From positions 868,001-932,000 of the forward strand of contig JAKLMB010000005.1 in NCBI GenBank assembly GCA_022813625.1: a DNA stretch of 64,000 nt, in the 5' to 3' direction. This DNA is from Aaosphaeria pasadenensis. Its lineage: Eukaryota > Ascomycota > Dothideomycetes > Pleosporales. Under the pieces are notes generated by a model. That model searched no databases. It saw only the letters and a program-made list of their open reading frames with translations, and was not told where the DNA came from. Numbering within the stretch: position 1 is the stretch's first letter; every line of letters begins with the position of its first letter. This document shows, piece after piece, positions 55,463 to 64,000 of the stretch. The position numbers and the translations under genes were made by a program.

Positions 55463-56671
55463 GTTCAGCAAAGGAGAAGAAGCGCTCTAGCTGTCATGTG
55501 CGGAGCAATAATGTGTGGTTGGCACCTCCGCCTCTTTAAGTGCAGCCATAAGCCATAGCACCACGGACTCATAGAGATGGGGTGCCGTAACGCAGTGGAA
55601 CATACCGCTGACAATGCAGGCCTATAGAGACCTCGTAGTGCGTCAATACTGGTGAGAAAAGCAAATCGTTGGACAAAAAGCTGAGTATGTACTACGCTGG
55701 ATCTGTTCGTTGGCCTAATGGGCATGGATGCAGATTTAGAGCAAATGCGGATCAACGTCATACCTTGAGGGGGAGCTCAGCTGGTGTTGGTTGCAATGCA
55801 AAACACCCTCCAAAACACAAAGGTGCAACAGAACACTCAAATTAGCTACTGGATTTCTGACCGCTTGATATTTCTACAAAGCGCAAACTTCTCTCGAGTT
55901 GTTACCAGTTAATTCCATCTGCAAATCGAAAGCCACGAGTTGGTGATTACCTGCATTTGCACAATTTTTAGAAGAGCTGAGGGGGCCAGAATGATAATTT
56001 TTGGCCCCCAATTCTTTCATCATGAATGGATGAGAATCCGGCCTATCAACGGCCATTTCTGCCATCAACACCTTGTGTTACAGCCTAGCACGCGTTATCA
56101 TCCAATCTACCTCTAGCAGTTAAGCTTGTGGTGGTTGTACGCATACATATACATACATGCATTCGACAAAATCTCATGCAGTGAATACTAGGCAATCTCT
56201 ACACTTTACCATGAGGAATTTCGAAGCACTTCATAGCAACCATCGAACAAACAGTGACATCTCTGCGTCGGATCTGGCAAGCTCCGATGGCTACATGTTC
56301 CCCATATGATCGTCCCCCGCGATCAGCCGCCCACGTCAGACCTTAGAACATCAACCGAGCCCTTAGCACCAGCGCATCTTTCGATCCGATCATGTGGGGT
56401 GGGCACATGGCCGCTTCCATTTTTTCGATCAGTTTTCGTAAATATATGGGTTGTAGTTGCCTTTTCTCGCGGTTGAAGGAGTTTCCTTGCGATGTGGAGT
56501 GCTTACCTCCATTCACAGATGCTCTTCATTGCGACCTTTCACACAAATTACATCATTTATTAATATTCCTAGCGACGTTTTGACCTAAACCCTAGTGATC
56601 AACCTATTGAATACTACTATTGAGACAAATTGCCCCCAGGAAAAATTCAGCTCACATTTCTCGCGCATTAA
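55463..56671. other. divergent intergenic region NLR / GH15
   Basis: About 1.2 kb between the two starts. No supported gene. It contains TATACATACATACATGC-like words near 56150 and AT-rich sequence before the GH15 ATG. Confidence 0.5.
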
Positions 56672-58306
56672 ATGGGAGCTAGAATACAGATCTTACTCGT
56701 AGCCTATGTTGTGCTATCTGCGTCCGCCTTTTCGGTCTCTAACATCCATGTCCCATTCCTACCCTCGATACCGGGATTTCTGAAGGGAACAGGCGTGAAG
56801 AGAGCGCAACAACCTTTGCAAGACGGGCTAAACGAGTGGATACAATGGGAAGAGGCAAATTCACTTGAGAAGCTGTTGGACAACATTGCTCCAGGTGGGA
56901 GAGGATTGGAAGGCGTCGTGAAGGGAAGCGTGATTGCAAGTCCATCAAAAGAGCATCCGGATTACTTTTACCAATGTAAGTAGTGTTGTCAAATATGTAT
57001 TAGAAGCGGAGATCATGTTGATAAGCGCATAGGGGTTCGAGATGCCGCAATCACAATCAGCACGCTCGTAGACATTTATGCAGATAATCCATTGTCTGGT
57101 GACTCGAAAAGAATTTCCGATGTCCTCGACGCATACGCTACTTTTCAGTCCACCATTCAGCATACCCATAATCCATCGGGAACATTCCAGGACTTGAATG
57201 GTCTTGGTGAGCCTAAGTTCGAGGTCGATGGTTCTGCATTCGTGGGCTCATGGGGTCGTCCTCAGCGTGATGGGCCGGCTCTCCGCGCAACAACCCTGAT
57301 GTCTTATATTCGCGCCTACAACGCTTCGAACCCCTCAATATGGTCTACAGATCAGGGAAGAAATTGGTTCGCACGTTTCTACCAGGCAAAATTACCTGCC
57401 AATAGCATCATCAAAGCAGACCTGGAGTACGTCTCTCATTTTTGGAACCAGACTGGCTTCGACTTGTGGGAGGAAGTAGATGGACTGCACTTCTTCACGG
57501 CCATGGTACAGTTGAGAGCTTTACGGGAAGGATCGGAAATAGCGAGTGCGTTCGGAGACCTGGGAGCTGCGAAGTGGTATGCCACACAAGCTGAATACCT
57601 GGAAAGATTCGTAAAGAGGTTTTGGCATGATAAGAAGGGACATCTGGTTGAGACATTGGATAGTCAACGCAGTGGCCTGGACTGTGGCATTCTCCTCGGT
57701 GCGCTGCATGCTTCCTCTTCACGCGGCTCTCCTTCTACTATATCTTATACACCTTATTCAGACGAGATCCTCGTCTCCCTACTCGCTTTTATCCAGGACC
57801 AACGGACACGATTCCCTATCAATGTCGCAAGATCCCCAGCTTCTAATAGCCAAATACTATCCGGCACTGGTCTAGGCCGTTATCCAGAAGACATCTACGA
57901 TGGCTATGGCAATGACCCTAAACGCGGCGGAAACCCATGGTTCCTATGCACGTCTTCAGCGGCAGAGATCCTCTATCGTACAGCCTCACACCTCATTACC
58001 ACGTCACAGCTCACCATCACAAAGCTCAATTATTCCTTTTACAAAGCTCTTGTTTCGCCATCAGCCCTAGATGTTCGAGTCGACACGACGTATGGCCCTG
58101 GCAATACTGAATTCGCTCTGGTAATCGAGCACCTGAAGACGTTGGGAGATGGGTTCCTTGGTGTTGTCAAGACGCATACGAGTGCCGAGGGCACTATGAG
58201 CGAGCAATTCGATAGGGAAACCGGCCTTGAGCGAGGCGCAAGAGATCTGACGTGGAGTTATGGAGCTTTCTTGCAAGCAGTCAGGGCGAAGAAAGCTGTG
58301 ATATGA
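56672..58306 (+). CDS. glucoamylase, GH15, without starch-binding domain
   Basis: join(56672..56975,57033..58306), 525 aa, one 57-bp intron splitting the codon of W102. It is an exo-acting enzyme releasing glucose from starch or glycogen ends. A signal peptide (MGARIQILLVAYVVLSASAFS) is followed by a propeptide region with a KR at about 43-44. GH15 motifs: WVRDAAITISTLVD, WGRPQRDGPALRATTL, FDLWEEVDG (acid E248 or E249 by homology), GGNPWFLCTSSAAE, SEQFDRETG (base Glu) and ARDLTWSYGAFL. The protein ends after the (alpha/alpha)6 domain, so no CBM20. The catalytic Trp and Glu residues look intact, so it is predicted to be active. Confidence 0.93.
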
Positions 58307-60351
58307 TTGAACTTTGCCTGGATCAAGGATGCCTAAGTCTGTTCGAAGCGTCAGAAATACAAGCTCATAGTGTATCGACATTGTATCAAGTTGTTATGGA
58401 GTTGAAAGAGGTGAACGAGTTGTCCTGGTGAAGTAAAAGTTAATTTCTCTGACTCTTATGTGTACCGGTGGCTTGCGAATGCAAGTTCTCTTATAAACAT
58501 GCATCCTCCTACCCATATATATATGATCTTCGTACGCCAAATCTTGATCGATTGCGCAATCGCTTCCACTACGCCATCTCACTGTAAGGCACTCCGATTT
58601 TCATTTTCCGTTCCTTATCAAGCCTGCAGCATGCACTGTCACTCCATGTACCGATCTGTGAGTGAAGGTACCGAGCCGTTGCATCCACTCCGCCGTTCGC
58701 TACCAAAGTGTTCTCAGTAATTGTGCATTAGGAATTGTGGATCCTAACGAGTGCCGTATCCCCACAATGTCAGATCCATGGGTGCCGATCGAGCTTATAT
58801 AGAATTGTTGTTATCAAGCGTCAGTTTGTACTTCTTCAATTGTCGTCGTGAGAGTTGCAAGGCTATTGTCGCACAAGCCTGGCCACGGTTTAAATCAATG
58901 ACTTGGCTCATATCGTCAGGGCTCGGGACAAGAGCGGACAAGACATCGCTGTGGACTGGGGGAAGAAACCCCAAGAAGCCCTGATAACTTCATAAATGAG
59001 CTTGTTCCAACCTTTCCTCACGAGTTAACCTGGTCAAAATGACGATTGAATAGCGAAGTAAGGACACTGAAATGCATTCAAAACATCGCAACACCTCACT
59101 CTAAGTTTCCAACCCTATCTCAGCACAAAGAGCTACCTTCAAAGTTTTGATCGTACCATCTGATCAATAATGCCTAGACCATGCCTATCATCTAGGCATG
59201 TTCTAGCCGTGCCGAATACCCACTGATGGATGAATGACTTTCTGAACCTTCGAACCTTCTCGTCGGTGGCAATGCATATCTGTAGATGATCATTGTTTAC
59301 GCACTGCATGATTATTTCGCCCAGATACACTCATTTCGCGGTGTCTTCTAAATCTCAGATTGACAGTGCCAGCATCGTACCTCAAAATGCCTGCCTGATT
59401 CGGCTTAGCGCGCGTTGCTATACACGGTACCATTCAACACAAACTGCAATGTCGCAGGTACATAGATTGGCCGACGCATTTCTGATCGACGGTTACACTC
59501 TCATGATCACAATGGCTCTGCGTGTTGCTTCCTTTTGATCTGATGACCATGTCGTGTTCGACGGCCACACTCGATTGAAGGTTCCAATGACTCCTATTCC
59601 TCCATCTGTTCCGAGCCCTCTGTTCCACGCGTTTTGGATACCATCAAGATAGCGCGTATACTTTCAATGACTGACGATCAATATGCGAATCCGCTGCAAA
59701 TCTTTTCCGGATTGCTTGTTCTCCTGACTGAAGGTTGAGCTCAATCTCACTGGAAGATATTACATCTGCCGATAGACAAAGTAAACGCAGTACATGTGTG
59801 GGTACCTACTTTATAAAAAAGGGACGAAAGGACGCAAAAGACCCGGAGTTCCATCGGTATGTACAAATACCTCACTTTTGAGACGCCCAGGTATCTTGGC
59901 TTAATTTATTTCTCACCTTGGTTTTCCAGTCTCTCTTTGGGCCAGTTACACTAGATTGCCGCCGCAATATATGATCCCTGACGAGGCTCAGCAGTTGCAA
60001 CGTGATTCGCCCAGCCTGAACTAACTGTGACGGAAACCTGGATCTACACCTACCAAGTACCAGTCCATTGCTCATGATCTTCATGTGAGCCTCAAGTCAC
60101 AGGCACGGGGGCTTAATTATCCGCATGAGATATTGGGATTAGCCTGAAGTCCTTCCGAGGTCACCGTACACAACATCACAACATTTGTTGCTCGAACAAC
60201 CAAAAAAACTGCTACAAAGAGAAAAACAATTGATGTCAAATTTATGACGATGTGATTGTACAGTTGCTATTTTACACTGCAGGTTAGTATGAGGCAAAAA
60301 TCATTTTCGAAACTCGTGCAATACCATCAAGCTCAGTTCCGCGGGACATAA

Positions 60352-60612
60352 GCACGAAACTACGGTACAGAAGATGACATTATACTTGGCATACATACAT
60401 ATGCCCTGGTCTGCAGAGACGTGGGATGCGGATATACTAATGCAGCATTTGGGGATAGACATCCTCATGATGACTTGAAGTTCAACGTTCACTTCAAGGG
60501 ACCGCACGTGCTTTCTTGGGATGGAAAAGATCCCGTCTACTCCGAAAGGCCAAATTCCATTGCCAAGATAGATGCTATCGAGCTTTTTGATGGCCGATAT
60601 CTTCACCATTAA
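60352..60612 (+). pseudogene. possible gene remnant (unidentified)
   Basis: An open frame of 86 residues between two stops, with protein-like composition (CRDVGCGYTNAAFGDRHPHD, then HVLSWDGKDPVYSERPNSIA). About 125 bp further on, another + frame reads DRWHPYLAIKAMEKFSIRLD and stops near 60856. No start codon or splice path joins them convincingly. I do not recognise the family; it may be a chance ORF. Confidence 0.25.
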
Positions 60613-61645
60613 ACTACAGAGCCATACGTTCACCCGATGTGGGTACACTCTATCTTGACCCTCTAATTTGATGATCCCTTCCTGCAGTAAGATGAGACTT
60701 CGTAGATCTGGACATGAAAAGAAAGTATACTATATTGCCAGCACAGTGACCGTTGGCATCCATACCTTGCCATCAAGGCCATGGAAAAATTTTCTATCCG
60801 ACTGGATGGTCCTGGAAAAGTTGTAGAAGGCGAAGTCCAGCGGTTCATATTATGCTGATCGAACCGCCGCAACTCTCTGGGCTTGTGACTGCATGGGCAC
60901 CAGGAGGCTTGGAACTAATTGCTCTGCATCACCTCCCGTAATCGGCCTAGACTCCCTTCTGGAAAGTTCCTTATTATGCCTTAGCGCGGAAGGTTAGATG
61001 CAATATGCATATACCAGGCTGTGAAACATCGCGACAGGTGAATAGAATACTCCGATCTCCATTTGCCTTGCCGAAGGGAATCGGGAAGTGTAGCCGCAAA
61101 TGTACCCCAGAGTTAAGATTACTTCGTCTCTATACGATACATCAGCAAGAGTACTCAATATGGTCATTGAGTTTTGTTCACCAAAAAGCTAGAAGTAAGT
61201 CTTTTGGTACTGTGCGAGAATCGTGGATCGGGAGTTCACATGTGATACTTATTCATTGTATTCAGTGGACTATGCTCTCTCTAGGGTGTTGATTCGTTCC
61301 TGGTAGCGCCGATATTACCCAAAGTATACCCTTAAGGTCGGGAAGAGAAGGTTTCCAGACTGTCACGTTACCCGCCTGTTTCTAGCAACAGGGGAGCTAT
61401 ACTCGAAAGACGCACAGATCTCCGCATTTACCCCAGAGTCTCTCCACGATGGGGAGTATCTCATTTATTCTCATTACATCGTCACTAATGTTTCTCCAAA
61501 TTGCTCCCGACGAGCCGTAGCCCGCCCTGGATTGGTGGCAATACCTTCATTTGCAGGCGATAATGAACACCGCCCAAGTCTTACAATCGTCCAGGAGCCG
61601 GAACAATATATTGAAAGATAAGTGTGCTTGGGACGAGTTCGAGAG

Positions 61646-61653
61646 TATATAAA
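61646..61653 (+). promoter_or_regulatory. TATA box of the GH7 gene
   Basis: TATATAAA lies 65 bp before the start codon at 61718, in the normal position for a strongly expressed cellulase gene. Confidence 0.65.
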
Positions 61654-61717
61654 GGCTTCGTTCCATCATTCTTGCCAGTTCCTCAGCATCTCACAGTTGT
61701 CCATCACATCAGTCACA

Positions 61718-63194
61718 ATGCAGTACAAGGCTCTCGCTCTCGCCGGTCTCTCCCTCTTTGGCGCCGCCGCCGCCCAGCAGGTTGGCAAGGAACAAACCGA
61801 AACCCACCCCAAGCTCACCTGGCAGACTTGCACTGGAACTGGTGGCAAGAGCTGCACCAACAAGAGCGGCTCCATCACTCTTGATTCCAACTGGCGCTGG
61901 ACTCACGTTACCAGCGGTTACACCAACTGCTACACTGACAATGCCTGGAACGAGACTACCTGCAAGAGCGGCACCGACTGTGCTAAGAACTGTGCCGTTG
62001 ACGGTGCTGACTACTCTGGCACTTATGGTATCACCACCAGCAGCAATGCCTTGACCTTGAAGTTCGTCACCAAGGGATCCTTCTCGACCAACATTGGTTC
62101 CCGTACCTACCTCATGGAGAGCGACTCCAAGTACCAGATGTTCAACCTCATTGGTAACGAATTCACCTTTGATGTTGATGTCTCCAAGCTGCCCTGCGGT
62201 TTGAACGGTGCTCTCTACTTCGTCGAGATGGCCGCCGATGGTGGCATGAACAAGGGAAACAACAAGGCCGGTGCCAAGTACGGAACTGGTAAGTGAACAA
62301 TGCCCAAAACACCATAGCATTTCTAATTGCACCCTAAAGGATACTGCGACGCTCAGTGCCCCCACGACATTAAGTGGATCGAGGGTGCTGCCAACTCCGA
62401 GGGCTGGAAGCCATCTGATAACGACAAGAACGCCGGTAGCGGCAAGTACGGAGCCTGCTGCCCGGAGATGGACATCTGGGAGGCAAACAGCATCTCTACT
62501 GCCTACACCCCTCATCCTTGCACCAAGAACGGTCTTACCAAGTGCTCTGGTACTGACTGCGGTGACGCTGACCAGCGTTACGATGGTATCTGCGACAAGG
62601 ACGGCTGTGATTTCAACGTAAGCATACCAGCCAGAGCGCTTGTGGCATGAAGATTTTCTAACTGTGCTATAGAGCTACCGCATGGGTGTCAAAGACTTCT
62701 ACGGCCCAGGAGCCACCCTTGACACCAGCAAGAAAATGACTGTCGTCACCCAGTTCGTTGGATCCGGATCCAACCTTTCTGACATCAAGCGTTTCTACGT
62801 TCAGGACGGCAAGGTCTTCAAGAACTCCGACTCCACCATCTCCGGTGTCAGCGGAAACTCCATCACCGACCAGTTCTGCAAGGACCAGAAGGCTGCCTTC
62901 GGTGACCAGACTCACTTCATCAAGGCCGGTGGTCTTAAGCAGATGGGTGCTTCCCTTGCGAAGGGACACGTCCTCGTCATGTCTCTCTGGGACGACCACG
63001 CAGTAAACATGCTCTGGCTCGACTCCACCTACCCCACTGACAAGGACCCCGAGACCCCTGGTGTCGGCCGTGGTACCTGCCCCACTGACTCTGGCAAGCC
63101 CGAGGACGTTGAGGCTAACTCCCCCGACTCCACTGTCATCTACTCCAACATCAAGTTCGGACCCATTGGCTCCACCTTCGCTGCCCCCGCATAA
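61718..63194 (+). CDS. GH7 cellulase, cellobiohydrolase I type, no CBM1
   Basis: join(61718..62288,62340..62617,62673..63194), 456 aa, two introns of 51 and 55 bp. It cleaves cellobiose from reducing ends of cellulose. The signal peptide MQYKALALAGLSLFGAAAA is followed by mature QQVGKEQTETHP. The catalytic motif EMDIWEANS places E233, D235 and E238. Many paired Cys (GTGYCDAQC, YGACCPEMD, CDKDGCDFN) fit the ten-disulphide fold. The loops that cover the tunnel in CBH I seem present by length (456 aa; endoglucanases are shorter), including KYQMFNLIGNEFTFDVDVS. It stops at the end of the catalytic domain (GSTFAAPA), with no linker or cellulose-binding module. Confidence 0.95.
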
Positions 63195-63740
63195 ATTGAT
63201 ATCGCCGATTAGATGGTGTGTATGGGGATCTAGCTTGGTTGCGAAAGCTTCATTCAATGTCAATAGCATTTCTTCACTTCTGTACATTCTTTGGAGGACT
63301 AGAGGAAGATAGAGAACAGCACCTGTAAATGATTCAAAATTGAAAATCTATCTCTCGCTTGAATTCTTCCTTGACTTTCAAATTGCATCAGTGAGGGCCT
63401 ACACTAGATATTCACATGTCAGAACTCTAGCCCGATATGGGAACTATCACTATAAATCTGCTCGGATACTCCTAATCATACGATCTCACCTTCACTATTT
63501 TATCTCTCTCAGGCCCGATCACTTGGGGAAGTTATCCTTTCAACGTCTTTACTGCAATTGATCTCGCTCACATTAGGTGCATTATCGTATCCCTCGCTAC
63601 TAATCTGACCAGTATTGCTGTTGAGAAAGCCAACATCGACCTCACTACTGCAAGTCTATCACGCCCGGGCATCTCGTGGTTTGGCTACCCCTCCTTCACT
63701 CATCAAGTACCGGCGCGGAATACCACTAAGGAATCCAACC
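63195..63740. other. spacer after the GH7 gene
   Basis: 546 bp of 3' UTR and the promoter of the next gene; no supported feature. Confidence 0.5.
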
Positions 63741-64000
63741 ATGCCTTCCAACCAACTCTTCAACCAACCCAATCAAAAAAGCGGGTTCACGCTGCCCACG
63801 GGCCGTCTCTATGTTCGATCTCTGAACAAGGGTATTCGAGAGCTTTACCCAGATCATTCGACTTCTCCGGCCTCGGATCTTCCTGCTCTCCAGATCCTCG
63901 ACTTTAAACTTGACAAAGAACTGAGGAATAAAGGGAAAGTAGGATGGAAGCTTATTATCGGTACACTCCACAAAGACAACGTCTATATTCACCTTGAAGG
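63741..64000 (+). CDS. 5' part of an unidentified gene (partial)
   Basis: The ATG at 63741 opens a frame with no stop to the window end (86 codons). It begins MPSNQLFNQPNQKSGF and contains LPTGRLYVRSLNKGIRELYP and a closing GWKLIIGTLHKDNVYIHLEG. Composition and codon use look like real coding sequence. No signal peptide is seen. I do not recognise the family. Truncated by the window edge. Confidence 0.55.
   Translation, partial: MPSNQLFNQPNQKSGFTLPTGRLYVRSLNKGIRELYPDHSTSPASDLPALQILDFKLDKELRNKGKVGWKLIIGTLHKDNVYIHLE

Larger units (their letters stand above)
58307..61717. other. gene-poor region with possible gene remnants; GH7 promoter at the end
   Basis: 3.4 kb with no complete gene. Short stretches at 60352-60612 and about 60735-60855 (+ strand) read like protein but are broken by stops. 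The last ~700 bp are the GH7 promoter, with two CCCCAG motifs (61105, 61431; the reverse complement matches the CreA core SYGGRG) and a TATA box. Confidence 0.5.

Noticed and set aside
61709..62515. 268-codon minus-strand ORF opposite the GH7 gene
   Set aside because: Runs across a real intron of the cellulase and has no recognisable features; the + strand gene explains the region.
1..64000. CRISPR arrays, bacterial operons, riboswitches
   Set aside because: The window is eukaryotic nuclear DNA with spliceosomal introns; no spaced repeat array is present.

Overview
The window is nuclear DNA of a filamentous ascomycete (Pezizomycotina). The genes carry many short introns of about 45-110 bp with GT...AG ends and CTAAC/CTGAY-like branch sites. 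Intergenic spacers are CT/AT-rich, and the set includes secreted GH11, GH15 and GH7 enzymes, a Goodbye-NACHT-ankyrin protein, a TRK K+ transporter and a fused CPSase-ATCase. Leotiomycetes or a related class is my best guess, but this is inference only. I rebuilt the exon structures by hand from the reading frames; every multi-exon model below keeps phase across each junction.

Layout. 0-4 kb: a truncated Thr-rich tail, a coiled-coil hypothetical gene and a tandem pair of small Cys-rich genes in a duplicated ~0.8 kb unit. 4-6 kb: gene-poor. 6-7 kb: GH11 xylanase. 7.4-20 kb: a compact housekeeping block (complex I ESSS subunit, CHM7, GPN2, BUB3, an ankyrin/deaminase-like protein, a hypothetical protein, POP5, a longin R-SNARE). 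20.7-26.3 kb: the CPSase-ATCase gene (URA2/pyrABCN type), which here lacks the dihydroorotase-like domain. 26.4-30.1 kb: gene-poor, with a diverged direct duplication of about 1.1 kb units.

30.1-49.8 kb: six consecutive genes, all for ion transport or its control: Nha1-type Na+,K+/H+ antiporter, TRK K+ transporter, PHO89-type Na+/phosphate symporter, SAT4/HAL4-type kinase (the yeast relatives activate Trk1/Trk2), a second cation/H+ antiporter of CPA2 type, and a YVC1-type TRP cation channel. The first five alternate in orientation and share two divergent promoters. Short GCCARG motifs (the PacC ambient-pH core) are dense upstream of the antiporter and in the TRK/PHO89 promoter. I propose this as a physical alkali-cation/phosphate homeostasis cluster; it is the most interesting object in the window.

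50.4-50.5 kb: an assembly gap with poly-G/poly-C artefact flanks. 50.8-55.5 kb: the NLR-like gene. 56.7-58.3 kb: GH15 glucoamylase. 58.3-61.7 kb: gene-poor with possible gene remnants. 61.7-63.2 kb: GH7 cellulase. The window ends inside a new unidentified gene. I saw no rRNA, tRNA, CRISPR array or intact transposon.
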